Shown in pieces: positions 11,201 through 26,200 of a DNA stretch of 64,000 nucleotides (position 1 is its first letter; the number at the start of each line of letters is the position of its first letter). Source of the stretch: Arcuatula senhousia (taxonomy: Eukaryota; Mollusca; Bivalvia; Mytilida; Mytilidae); NCBI GenBank assembly GCA_963971305.1, contig OZ020306.1, forward strand, positions 41,809,512 through 41,873,511. The letters run 5' to 3'. Position numbers and translations under genes: made by a program. The notes under the pieces are model-generated. The model had not been told where the DNA came from and did not search any database. It saw only the letters and a list, made by a program, of their open reading frames with translations.

Positions 11201-14200
11201 GCTCCTACTACTATGTACACACGCTTTAGTAAACAGAAAGACAGTATTGAAAATCTTCCCATGTCAAAACGGACTAGAAATCTGGAACAAACAGTTGTGC
11301 CTCGTTCATACAGAGACATGATAACAAAGGGAATCACAAAACCTTCAAAGTCATATCTGATTAAGTCACGTAAAGAGTTTGAATCTCCTAGGGCGGAGAC
11401 AAGAAAAGCATTGAAAGGTTATTACGTGATGCAAAAGACAATTTCTCCCGATAAGCAAAAATTTTATGAACAGGGTTTTAAAATTAAATCTTCTGGCAGA
11501 TTCAGAGGTTCAAGAATCATTCTAGGAGTGGGAATGCCAAAGTATTTAAGTCTTGTTACTAGAAAACATTATATTCCTATTGGTCCCCCTGCTAGTTCAG
11601 AGGACAGCTTTAATTACATATCACCCGAACATAAATTAAAACATCTAAAGAAACGGAAGGAGCGTGATAAGAAAATACATGTCATTAGTACTATGGCTAA
11701 GAAGGGGAATCAAAACATTGCTAAGACACTTCTAAATAAGGCTAAAAAAGGAAAAGAGGAGGCTGCAGCTAAAAAAGCCAAACACAAAACCCCAGTCAAG
11801 AAACAATTTGTCATGCCAACTCAAAGTTCAAGGTCATCAAGGGTCATCATACCAACGAAAAGGTTCATTGAAATGGAGGAGACGATTGGCATGGACAAGA
11901 AGAAAAAGGAGAATCTGTTCGATACTTCATTGTCACCTTCATTTAGACAACCTTTCATATCACCAACATCACAGAAAAGCACAGACAACCTCACCATACA
12001 GACAGAATTTCCTCACACTTCAGGTTTTGGGTCATTCTCACCAAGTTAGTACATGTGCCAGAAGTGGTGTTCTAGTGCATGAGAAACACATATAAGGCCA
12101 AAACAAAATATATGTTTGTTTCCTGCTTCCTACTCTTGAAAATTGGGGTAGATAAGTAGGATTTTTTTTTCAATTTTATTTAACATTGAGACAATGGGGA
12201 GGTTATCCCAACTTTTAGGGTGCTTTTTCCAAAATGCCACTAAAACTTTAGGGTAGGGTAAAAAAATGGGTAGGTAGGGAAGCAGGAAACAGAAATATAT
12301 TTTTTTGCCTAATTTAATGTAGCACACATAAAAAACTGTTTTGATTCGCGTTCATTGTATTGATATCAATATTAAAGAACAAATTTGTTGATGTCATTTC
12401 TTTAATGACATCTACTTTAAACAATGTTGTATTTGAAAATTTCGGATTAAAGTTTTAACTTGTAAATAATGATACACCACATGTAACTTATAGTAAATTA
12501 CTTTTAGTAAAACTTAAAAAAAAACCTTTTTGACTGAAATCTCTTGTCAATGGTCTGATAATAATACAGGAACTAAAATTTATTCATAGTTGATCTTTTA
12601 CAATGTTTTATCAAGACATTCTTTGTAACCTCCAATATACAGTGAATATACAGTATGTATGTTTTGTCTATTTCAGGTGTTTATCGTAAAGCCAGCTTGT
12701 TCGATCAGCCCCTGATTACAGAAGGAAAGCGAGAAAGAAAACCAAGCCAGAAAGTTAAGATGATTGAAGGAAGAGACAATGAGTTTGGAGCTTTCTCTCC
12801 TGAAGAAGGTAGAAAAGTACACCTGACCCCATCGAAACTTGGTCAAACTTTGTCTCCACCAATCAGAATTGCTCCACCAAAGTTTGGAAGTACTCCTTTT
12901 AGGTCTCTGACACAACAGAGTACAGAAATTGTGGCTACAAAGCGTAGCGGGCACAATATACTGAGGAAGGCAAAACTGCAGTTGAACAGGGCAGCATTAA
13001 ATCGGTCAAAAGCAGCATTGGCAAAGTCCTTGAAAAAGGAAATGAAGAAGGAAGAAAGGAACAAGAAAATATTAGACGAATCAGCCCAGGGTTATTCTAC
13101 ATATACTGCTGCTTCTACCAACTACATGGATTTGGAAGGTCCTGAAAATGATCCAGAGTTGATGTCAGGTTTGTAAACTGTCATTGACTAGAAAAGTTTG
13201 TCTTTTTAGGATGAAAGGCTTGGTGGTCAGTGTAATAGCTGATGTCAGGTTTGTAAACAGTCATTGACTAGAAAAGAAACGACAGGCTTGGTAGTCAGTG
13301 AAATACAGTCCCTGAATCATTTCAGAATATAAATGAATGCAAAAATGTGACAATTTCTGCGTCAAAATTCACTTTGGAAAATGGAATCCTAGAGAACTGC
13401 TGTAAGCACAATTGAATATTCTTATTTCATAAATTCAATTGTTAAACTCTTAAAATTGATCAGAGGGAGCATCTTATCAACACAGATTCTATACTATTGC
13501 ACTTAGGATTACTGGAAATACTTCAACAATATTCAATCCCTGAATTAAGGGAAATTACCCACAATCCTTTTGCATGTTAGTATAGCTCTAGGTCAGTGTT
13601 GATAGACAATCCCTCTGGTGATAGATTGCTTAAACTTAGGGACTTTTACGTTTTGGCTCTTACATTCCTAATCTTAAAACATGAATTTATGTGACCATGT
13701 GTGTATACATACAGATCTAAGATGGGGAAGGGATGAGACAGCTTAAAAAATGTATTAAATACATATATTATTCAATAATGAACAAAGGACTTTATTTTTA
13801 CATGTACATGTTGTAATGTATCTTTTACACTGATGTTAATTGTACATCTTCACTACACGGCATGCATATAATATGAACAGCCATGATTGCCCAGAGTTGA
13901 AACATTCTGTATTTGTTTTTTAGGTAACATCAGTGTGTGCCTTGTTTGTGGACGCTATATGAACGACAGGAAAAAGATCATCCGTGGTACCATTTGTACC
14001 AGCTGCTACAGGTGTTATACAAGAAATCCACAAGTCAGTAGAGAACCATGTCAAAACCAAGGTGATTACAGTTTGTATCATCAAATCTATTTTCTTCCTA
14101 TTCATACATGTATATCAATTACATCATTTTAATTTTTCTGACAACTTGTATTATTTGTTTGAAACTTTTAAGGACTGTACAAGTTTGACATGAAAGTACA

Positions 14201-17200
14201 TATGTAGTTCAAAAAGAAGAGATATGGAGTAATAACACTAAAAAAATCCTACTTTTGAATAACAAATAAGAAGAGGAATACCACTTTTATCATCTTTTCA
14301 TCCCAAAGTCACAATGAGGCCTTCAGACTTCAAAGTGAAGCAATTACTTCCATTTTACTATGCTAACAGCATGATTAATGTGGCCAAAAATAATTATTAC
14401 ATTCAAAAGAACAACCTTTCATGCAAAAATGACGCAGTTTCAACCTTTTAGCATGCTTAATAAGAAAATTATGTATTTTGTATTTTGTAGAGCCCTGTGA
14501 TACTTCTAAGCCCAGTAAGACTTTCTGTAGACCTTGTAAATTCAGAAAGGCATGTACAGTATACCACATAGCAGCTGGTAAAAAATGTCCAAAGTTCAAC
14601 ATCAAAAAACCAAGATCATCCCTCACCAGACCCAGGCATGCATTAGAACATGGAAGAAAACCATTAAAGTTTTCAGACCCGAGGAGATCAATTGAGGGAC
14701 TTCAAAATCAGAGACCTGGTAATGAAGAAAGAAGAAAATCTCATGACGGAAGAAGTAGCCAGAAAAGACCTTTTGATGACAAAGCAAATCATGAGAAAAT
14801 TCCGCCCAAAAAACAACCTACTTATTTGGAGATGTTACACAAACCTGTTGGAGAACTCATGGATTTAGGTATGAAATGGTGTAACTGATGTATTGTATAT
14901 GTATTACAAAGATTATCATGTTATAAAATTGTAAATGTCATTACAAGTGTTGACTTCAATAAATTTGCTCCTACTGAGACGAATCCAAATAAACTTATAA
15001 CTTGTATTTTACTTTTCAGGGCTCGACATTAACGGTTGTCCGATTGCCCGGGACAAGTGAAATGCGAAGTCGGACAACTAAAACTTAAATCCAGCTTGTC
15101 CGATCGGGCAAGTGAAAAATATTTATAATAACTATTGATTTCCTAGTTTCGTCATTTCCGAAGTTGATTTCTTTAAAAACTGTGATTTGAAACTTCTTTC
15201 GTTGTCTTATTTCATTAATCGGTCGCCATTTTGTATTTATTTTCTCAAAAAGGAAAACCCAAGTATAATTATAGAACATTCTATTTAAAACCCTATTCCT
15301 ATTGGTCAATCAAATATATCATATCCAATTGGAGATCAGTTTTTCGAAACTTCTCTTGTATAACCAATAATACATAATAAGATACCCGAGCACTACGAAG
15401 TGATGATCACGCATTCCTTTCATGGCCATTTAATTATCAACCAATCAGATTGTTGATCGATATTATTGTTATATAAATAGTTCCATAATGCTGTAAATGA
15501 AAGTAATCATGGTGTATTGGAGTCGTAGTCAAAAGAGGACAGTTTCTTCATAGAAAATTGAAAACACAATTAAAATAAAGTTTGTTAATATGGTTGGGGT
15601 GTCCATTCTATTGATTTTTAAAAAAAATTCCTTTTAATATATATGCCTCTACGTCATTCTAGGTAAAAACTCGGACAAGTACTTCGTACTTTCGGACAAG
15701 TAAAACTTAGCTGTACAATGTAACTTGTCCGACGGGACAAGCGGATTTAAAAGTTAATGTCGACCCCTGCTTTTGTCTGTCAACTAAACAAGGATATTTT
15801 GATGTTAATTGAGAATTTGCCATACTGTTCATTACCACAATTCCTTCAATAAGCATTTAAATTGTGATTTTATTTATCTTGTCTAAGAGAGACAACTCTG
15901 TTTACGTTGCTATGTTTTACATTCAACTTTATAATCAATTTAAAGGAAAAATTTATTACAATGTATATCAATTTTGGCCTGATTTAGTGAAAAAATCCGG
16001 GTTGTAAAATGGTGAATATTGGGCATGCAGGCAGGGAAAAACTTGAATAACACTTTTCTCAGCAACTACGGTACTTAAATATCACAGCCTCTTGATATTA
16101 GGTATAAAGTATCAGTGTGGGGTTCCATAACATGGGATTTGATTTCAGATCTTTCGCTCATCTACTTCCTGTTTAAAGAAATCCGGCCATTTTTTACTTT
16201 GACAGATTTTTAACAAATTAATCTAATTTTTTTTTTCAGATGAGCCTCCATCACCACCATCCTCCCCTGTTCCAGACATCCCAGACCATACCTCAGACGT
16301 CACAAGCTCACCAGAAAGTCATGTATCCCCTGTGACTAGCGTAAGGGGACCTAGAATCAAACATGTCTGTCGCAAGGCTGCTGTCGTCCTGGGGAAGACA
16401 GTGGCAAGGTTTCCCCAGCCTGAGCTGACCCTGAGTGCTTTACCCAAAGTGGAGAAGAAGAAATTACTGAAACAAGATGAACTTGATAAAGCAGGTGGGA
16501 TAAAAAAGGTGTTATATTTTTTCATGCTTATTTTGTAGAATAGACAGTGCTTTTTGTTAAGAATTGAAATTTTATGATGTTTTTTTTTTAAACTGTAAAG
16601 TTTGTAAATGTTTTGTTTTATAATGAAATATTTCTAGAAATTTATATGATTTAATATAAAGATTATTAAAAAGATTAAAGTAGTTTTGATTTCTGCCAAA
16701 GAAAGGTCACAATTATTTTGTCTTTTTCCTGATTTCTTATTGTATTGTTATTATTTTATCATGTTTATTGTGATTTTTTTAAAGGGATAATTGTGTGAAA
16801 TATTCATTTTAGCTGTAAGATACTGAAATTGTACAAGATTAACATAATCAGAAAAATTAAGTGTTGAAGACAAACTATGGTCAATATATGGAATAAGTCA
16901 ATTTTAGTTGTGGCCTTTTATATATGTATGCATATTTGTATGTACATGTGTTTTGTTGTGAATTTGTTGGATTTCAATACCAAATTATTAGATGTATATT
17001 TAATTACTACTTTTTCTAAGAATCAGGCAGATACCATCAATAGGGTGGCACATCGATAATAAATACACCAAAAAAAAAAATTCAACAGAATTAGGTAAAG
17101 CAACCCCAGTAAACTTTGTTTTGACAACTAAATTTTTCAGTCTATCTTGGGTTTAGGAGATATTACCAGTCAAAATTTAGTTACATTGTATAGTGAAAAG

Positions 17201-20200
17201 TACGGGAAAATTTTCCGCCATATTTTTGTCTCGCCTGCGACATTGGTCGCAAAAGGCGAGACTTAGGTATGGTGATTCCGGCGACGGCGGCGGCGGCGTC
17301 CACAATTGGTTAAAGTTTTTGCTTTAGTCTGTTTTGTGTGAACTAGTTATGTTACACCATTGATATTTGGTATGCAGTTGCATCTGCATCAGTACAGATC
17401 AGTTTTAAAAGGATTTTACCTGTATGCTCCTGCAGTCGCGGTCTACTGACTTTGAAATTTTACACTGATTTGGCCGAGGTTAACCTTTTTTCTTAAGTCT
17501 GTTTAACATGAAGCAGTTATGTAACACCATTGATATTTGGTATGCAGTTGCATCAGGATCAGTACAGATCAGTTTTAAAAGGATTTGACCTGTATGCTCC
17601 TGCAGTCACGGTCTACTGACTTTGAAATTTTACACTGATTTGGCCGAGGTTAACCTTTTTTCTTAAGTCTGTTTAACATGAAGCAGTTATGGTTCACCAT
17701 TGATATTGGGTATGCAGTTGCATTAGCATTAGTACAGATCAATTTCAAAAGCATTTCATCTGTATGCTTCTGGAGTCACGGTCTACTGACTTTGAAATTT
17801 TACACTGATTTGGCAGAGGTTAACCTTTTTTCTTAAGTCTGTTTAACATGAAGCAGTTATGGTTCACCATTGATATTGGGTATGCACTTGCATTAGCATC
17901 AGTACAGATCAATTTCAAAAGTATTTTTTCTGTATGATCCTGCAGTCACAGTCTATTGACTATGAGATTTTACACTTTTTAACTTTTTTACTTATGTCAT
18001 GAGTGTTTTATATAAAGCAGTTATGGTTCACCATTTATATTTGGTATGCAGCTGCTTAAGCATCAGTTAAGATCAGTTTAAGGAGGATTTTTACTTCATT
18101 TTATACTGTGTCCAGTTGCGACAGGCGAGACATGTCTCTGTGTTAACAGTTTATTTTCCTATACAATCAGTCAAAAAATATCAAGGCACCAAATACATAT
18201 TAAGATGTAAAAACTGCATTGGGTTTGTTTTTATGGTAAAATGGATGAATCTATACCCCAAAATCTGAAATTGGAAATTATCAATGTGCCACCCCCTGCC
18301 TGATGGAATAGTACTTACCTTGGTTTAACATGCAAGTAATATCAGTACCTGCTGCTCAGAATTTCAATTGACATTTAAAATTTCAATTCATATACGACAT
18401 AAGTTGGATTTCAGAAAAAAAAATGTCAAGTTCATTTAGCTACGCAAAGTTAAATTTCTTGGTTTGTAGTTTTATCATTTTGTACTGAATAAAGACACTC
18501 CAAGAATTGCTTGATGATAACTTATAGTCTCAAATATAAAATGTTATAAACCATTTATAGAATAATAAGGGCTATTCCAGAATTAATTGTATGGGGGGTG
18601 GAAGGCACTATCATTAAAATTGTATGGGTGGTGGTATTTTTAGATATATCTCAAATGCAACATAAAGGGGAAAAAAATAAAAATATTATGCATGGTGGGT
18701 ATAAAAAAATGTGCCTTCCGACCCCCCCCCCCACATTTATTTCTGGAGTAGCCCTAACCAAAACTTAATTATGTGTCTGGTTTTGTTGTAGTCAAAAATT
18801 TTAATATTCTTAATGAGGAAAAGTATGAACCAAGAAATTTATCTTATAACATTTTTCAATGTGTAACCTTTAGTCTTAAGAACCAAGAAAATCTTAGTTT
18901 TTGTGTGTGAATGTGTGATACTTTTCTAAAAAATTAAAACAAAATCTATTAAATTGGTACAGCCTACTCTGATGATGAGAAAACTATAGAAGAGATCATA
19001 CAGGAGGCGGAGGAAGGGGTGGATACCTTTGTAAGATCTCCACCAATCAAAGTACAACCTAAACTGAAAACACATAAAACCCCGCCAGGAATACCAATAT
19101 CTTCTCATCCAAACCCGTTCATGAAGAAAAGCAAACGAAAGCTACGATGCAGAAAATGTAAAAATTGTCTAGCACCAGATTGTGGAAATTGTAGATTCTG
19201 CCTGTAAGCATCTTTTATTATCTTTATTTCTCTTGTACATTTCTTTCTGTGCTCTCTTCCTGTAAAGTTTAAGGATTTGAAGCATGGTAAAAATCACTTT
19301 AATATATGCTTGCACAACTCATTTCTTCATCTAATTGCACAGTTTAATTTTTTTCAACCATTTAAAAATTTAAATTCATAAATATTGAATGATTCATGAT
19401 ATTAAAAGTATATAATCTACCTTAAAGCATTTTGTTAAACCAAAAGTAATAAAATCTTTGTCTTCATTTATCATAAGCATGCTAAAATATCAGTTGATGA
19501 AATTAAGGGATGACCATTTGATTCTGAGGGGGCCTGGCAGTTTTTGTAAATAAATATTCTGGCCTTGAAAAAGTCAGAAATAAATAATCTGGCCTGTACC
19601 TTCAAGAAAAAAAATAATGAAATAATCTGTCCCAATTTTATTTAGTATGATACGCACACGGCTAAATCTGTATCATATGCTGTATTTACCCAGGACACCT
19701 ATATCAAATATTAAAAAAGACTATATTTATACTGAAATATATGATACATAGAAAATAAATATTCTCACCGCATAGCGGCGAAAAATAAATTTTCTGACCC
19801 ACAAAATTTTGAAATAAATAGTCTGACTGGACCTAAACTCCCAGGCCCCCTCTCAGAATCAAATGGTCGTCCCCTCAAATATTTTGAATGTCAATGTTAT
19901 AAACTTTCACTTTCAAGTATTCATTTTACTTTTCATGCTTTAAAGCAACCTATTAATAGTAATGGCTTAAGTGCATGCAAACTTCTTTATAATCAATAAT
20001 GTTGACAATGTAATTAATTCTTCAGTGCTCAAGCTAAAAGCTTACATCTTTACATCTACACTTATTCCACATCTCAATATCGTCTATCATAACTTTAAAC
20101 TACTTCATCTTTTCATCAGAACACTTAAAAAGTCATTTTCCTATGCCCATAGGGTGTCTCAAATAAAAGGTTGTGCAATCTTATTCATATTACTTGTACA

Positions 20201-23200
20201 AGAAAGTCCACAAGAATAGGAAAGCCAATTAATGTCTGAATATCTTTTAAAATCATATACATTGTATCCAGATTTTACACCATGTACACTGATGGAGTTA
20301 TTACCAGGGTAAAAGTAAAATATATATACAAAATCCAATAAGTACCTTTAAGTCTGATTGAATGTTGTTGTTACATATTGCATATATACTGAACAAGAGC
20401 ATGGCATGAGTTTTATCACCTGGCAAAACTTGTGACCTTTGATCTATGAACCCTAAAATCAATAGACTTCTTCCTTACATCATAAGCTTTAATGTGTAAA
20501 ATGCTTCTTGAAATCTTATCAAGGCTTTTAAGTTATGCTTCAGAAACCATTATCCATCTACAATATCCGAGTCTTTCAAAACTTGTGACCATTGACCTTA
20601 TAGGCTTCTAACTTAAGCTTCTTCCTTTAAAAACCTTAAGCATCATGGAATTCTACAAAAGGTTATGCCCCAACTGGAATGACAGACAGACAGAAAGCAA
20701 AATTCTATACTTCACTGCTTTGGCAAAAAAGGTTGGGGACAATAGAAAAAGAAACCAACATACACAGTATGTGTACCTTATAGATTCAAGTGTATCAGCT
20801 TGCCAATGGCTAAAAGACATGTGTAAACAAAATATTTCTAAAATAGTCACACTTTACAGTTTTGTAACGTACATGAAATATACTGGGTAAATGTATATGT
20901 ATGCAAGAAATCTGAAATATAAAATTAACATTCAAATAAATTAAAATCTGCAACTTTATGATAATAAGCTGCAGTCTATTAACATGTTAAAGTCAGTTGT
21001 TTTTTTCTCCTGCAGATAAGGAAGTTTATTGTGAAAAGTAATATGGGGGTGCGTAGGAGGGGGTCTCATCCCGTACTCCTGTAAAAATAAACACTAAAAC
21101 CAGCTGTCCCATAAAAGGTCCCACCAACCCTCTACTATGATGAGTCCTAATATGGCATTCTATACCTGTTTCTATCATAAATATTACTAGGCAAATTTAG
21201 TGGTCAATTTTATAAAATTAGGAAGCCTGTAAAAAGGTTGGCTGCACAGACTCGCAGGCATTTCCATTTAATGGGGTTGAATAGAATTTAATGTACTTGA
21301 CTGCAACTTGTAGAGTTTGATAGAAGCAAAGGTGTACCAAAGGGGTAATCAGTATCATAAAACCGTAAAGACAAAGACAAAACCGGCAGACAAAAACTCA
21401 TCACAACAAAACAAACCACATAACAACATAAAACACACACACATAACAACGAAACCACATTCAGCAACGTGAACTCAAGTCGAAACGAGAGTGAACTCAG
21501 GTGATATTTGGTCAAATTAGGTAGATACATCAGAAATTCTGATGGCCTGGACAATAGCAAAAAATGGAGGAGAGAGAAAAATCAATAGCATTGTGGATTT
21601 AGGACCAGCTTGCTCTCCTGTTTGACAGAAAAATTTAGTTAGGATAGTATTAAACGAGATCCCAGAAGATTTTTTTAAATTGCATGCCCTCCCGTTTTAC
21701 AATTTCTGGATCACCATAGAAAATAACACCAACAAAAATGAAGAAGAGGGAATAATGTCCACAACTTACACACTTGTGAAAAAAAAAAAGACAAAAAAAA
21801 AAGAATTATGTTCACATCCATATACGGTATATTTTAATTTTAAATATAATTTCAACTTCTGTCATGTCTGAATTGAAAAATCCATATTCAGTGCACATTT
21901 GATTGTGGATAGTTTAAGAGTACAAGGCTGTCAGCTGATAATGAACTTTAAAATATCGATTAACATTGATGCTGTACAAGTACATGTCATGATGTATAAT
22001 TTGTGCTGATGTCTTTAGTAAGCAATCATTTATGTCAATGCTATCAGTAGAGGAAATGCCCATTGTTGCTATTCTAGCTAGCATGCCAAGTAGTAGATAT
22101 TCACTCGACAGTTCATACATGAGTTAGTATAATGAGGGGGGGGGGGTAGGAGGGGGTATGATCCCGAAGTCCCGGCAATTAAAACAAGAGATCCCGGATT
22201 CCTGCGAAAATAAATGTGTGATTCCCGCATCTCGAAAAATGAAAATGGCTAAATCCCATTCCCGTAAAGGGTTTTCCCGAATTCCCATTGAAATAAATGG
22301 GCTTTCCCGCTGTCCCCCAAAAGGTCCTACCAACCCTCATAATACAAAAACAGAAAAGAAGATCATCTAAAGTATAAGAAGACTGGTTTCTATGTAAGAT
22401 ATGCATCTTCAATGATCTTGGATCATTTTAATTGTTATGGGAGGTGGAAAGAGGCGAAAAAAAAATATAGGAAAATCTGTTTAAAATGTTGTCAGTGGCA
22501 AAATGTTTACAAGAAACACCAAACCTTACATTTGCAGCAGCAGCTTTTCTCAGAATAATTTTAATACATCAATAAGCCTCTAAACATTTAGAATTGGTAA
22601 GCAGCTGGTGCTCCTAAGAAAGGAGGAATTTTTTTTCACAAGATGATTTAAGAGACAATTAAATGATATTGTTCCTTGATAAACGCACTTCTTACTATCT
22701 GCACATAAAAAATTGTCAAACTAATGGAGAATAAGCAAAAACAGCTAAAAGAGAAAAAAAGAAAGTAGAAAAATTGTTGCCATAGTCTTCGAAACGTTTG
22801 AATCAGAGGGGGTATATCCTGTAAATCAAGCGCTGAAGTGACATCGAAAATGGCATGATTTGCCACCAAAAATTTGGGAAGAAATCATCGTTTTTAACCC
22901 TGAAAATATGAAAACTAGATCGGCGTAAGTTCTTTCTAACCCATGAAAACGAACTCTTATACTTCCAACTATTTTTTGCACGCCTGTCATAAAGCACAAG
23001 CGACGAAAAACAACAATAAATCGATCGATGTTTACGACCCAAAGTTGCTAGCAAAGCAAATCATCCAAATGATTATTTTAGAGATTCGTGCTCGTGCCCA
23101 CAAATGCCAAAAATAAGGGGGATCCCAACACGAAAACACGTGCTTCAAAAACGCTGAAAACGAAGCACGAGTTATGAAAATTGCCGAACATGAAACATGG

Positions 23201-26200
23201 GAACAATGCATTCAGATAGTAATCGAAAATACGAAATCACGTGCCTCAAAAAGGCAGAAAATGAAGCACGGGTATTAAAAATCTCATACCACGAAACAGG
23301 GGACAAAAATACAGTAAAAAATGGAGTGTGTACAATCCCCCCAACTCGAAAACACACGAGACTTAAAAATTAAAATCTTGAAAACACGTAAAAAAAAACA
23401 TTCAAAACTAAACATGTAATTAAACCCTTTACCAACCTCTATCAAGTCTTTTGGCTGATGATAATGTGCTGTTACTCTCACAAAACAAGCCCTACTAATT
23501 AAGTCAATTGCAGAGCTTCATTCAGTCATCACAAAATTTGTTCTTGGCATGTCAGACTTCACACAAATATTGTTGGACCAAATTAACATTTCTATCATAG
23601 AAATAAACAATTTTGCCAGACCAGACTCAAATTTGCCAGTCAGATCCAGCGGACTGTCACATTTGAGGAAGTCTGTTCATATTTTATTGTGCATAAATCA
23701 GCATTTTATCACTTTTAAGCCTATATATTATGAAACATGTGCCTTTACATGACATAATAAAACCCCGACAGATACAGTCAAAACCCATCTATCCTCATTT
23801 AAATAGACATTGTAACCCTATGGATTATACATCAGGTGATGACATATCATTTTCTTTTGTTATTTAGATAAGAACATGTTGGTTTTGACCATATTAATTG
23901 GGTTTTGTCTTTATTTTGATGTATCAAAATATGGTGAAAGATATGATTTTGTTCCACTACTTTGTCCTGAATTTGGTAGATAACTGGTTTTAATTTGTTG
24001 TTCATGGTCGCTATCTCAGTCTGTAAATATTTGTTATAATTTTTCAAATGATTATTTAGATTATTGATAATTAAGAGTAAGAATTCAAATTCTCACCAGA
24101 TTTCTTGAAATAAATACATGTAGATAAACATGACTCGAGACTTTCTTTGCTTCTATGTTTGTTAATGTCAGTTCTAACCCTAGTTGACCTATGACATATG
24201 AGCAAAAAAGAGGACTATCCTAATTCAATATTATCTCCCTTTAGTTAATTTCTATTACAAATTATCTGTGGGACTTGCACTAATTTAAACAGCAATAAAC
24301 TACCAAAGAAAGTTGTGAGTAATCATGTATATATTGTTTTAAAGTTGTCATGTAATGTTGATAAAAGTCTGTCAAATATTTACAAATAAGTCTCAATAGC
24401 AATACCTTTAAAAGATAAAATTGATCGAACAACTGAACAGGTCTCGGACATTAGAATTACCATTTCTATCCTAACTAGTTTTTTTGCTATTTTTTATTGT
24501 TACATAGGATACTGATGTTATCCTAATTATTAATCCTTTTGTTCATGTCTATATGCATCGTCCCATGCAGGGGTCACCACACTTCAGGATGACAGGGAGA
24601 AGTGACTTCTCCCTCTGAGACAAGTAGGGAGAAGTGACAACAAATAAGGGAGAAGTGAGAGGCGCGTGACACTACCGTTGAAACAAATTAACTAAATAAT
24701 TTACAATAATACTTTGTAAAGTGCTTTATATTTCCTACATATGAAATCTCTATAAGTTTTATCATAAGTAAATTAAAAGTGGTATTCTTTAGTCATGGTA
24801 AGGTTATTCCTTATGGCATAACTATAAAGATTGCTGATGCTACATGTATTTATTTTTAAGTCTTATTATTACAGATTTGTTACTTATTTTATCTTTATTA
24901 CTCCAGACAAATTGAGAATATTACAAAATTAGGAAAAGGTATATAAACCCAGCTGAGGTTCTGAAAATAATCAGAAAGGTGATTTTCTAAATGAAAAAAA
25001 TAATCTGCAATAATTATTATGCTCAAATTCTTTGTTGTTGTTTATTTTTATTTAATTATATCATTCTTTGAACTTATATGGTAAAAGAACACAAAAGCAT
25101 GTGTAAAAAGATTAAGAGTTTAGAAATTTATTAATTTTAAAGGGACATAACTCTGTTCAATATTTTTTTCTATAACTTCAGAAATCTAACTTTCAAAATG
25201 AATAATAAGGATGAATTACAGTTAATTGGTCAATTATTTGTGAACAAATCACATTAATATCAAGTTTTTATCAATCCTGGAAGCCAATTAATGACTGGGA
25301 GCTGGATCCATCTAATTAACATGTTTGGTGTACAAGCCGACTATCGCCGTGGGGCTTGGGCGCTAATTGGTTTATTAACAAGATAATAAACTTTTGAATT
25401 TGGTAATTAACAGTGACAGGACTTCATGACAGGTTGTTAATTAGCTCTGGGATAGGTATAATGACCAAATAAACAGGTAGCTTTGTTTAATCTTTTAAAG
25501 AAACGGGAAATGTCGGCGATTACCGCGATTTTAGAAGGCGACTTCAACTTCTCCCTGAGACATTTCAAAGGCGAAATTGAACTTTTCAGGGCGACTTTTT
25601 CGCCCACTTCGCCTGGTTTGGTGAGCCTTGCCCATGGTGTCTTTTCCACCTGACTCACCTTCAATCTATTGACATATATTACCTTATATACATACCAACA
25701 TTTAACATAAACATGCTACACTGTATGTAACATGTTCACTTGATTAAGACACAAAGAAGACTGATAGCTTTGAAATTTATTTTTCCATTATTTATATTTT
25801 TCTATGCATGTATCTTGTGTGTATTACCACAACCACTGCACACAATTATCCTATTATCATTCTACTCAGTCTTAATGCATCGTCCTTGGTGTCTTTCTCA
25901 TCTGAACATTTTGCATGACACTGTTAACCTGTTTTGGTCTAATATATTATGTCAGCACGTCCTTGGTGTCTTTCTCATCTGAACATTTTGCATGACACTG
26001 TTAACCTGTTTTGGTCTAATATATTATGTCAGCATTTCTTATATATACTTATATGTTTCATGTTCTATCATCAATTAATTGTAATTGTTATGTTTTGTCA
26101 TCATGCTCTCTTGGGCCCTTAATTGGACTTAATAAATTTATCTTATCTTATCTTATAGATGCATAAGTCTTAAGATTGACATAGAAAATAGATTGTTTTA

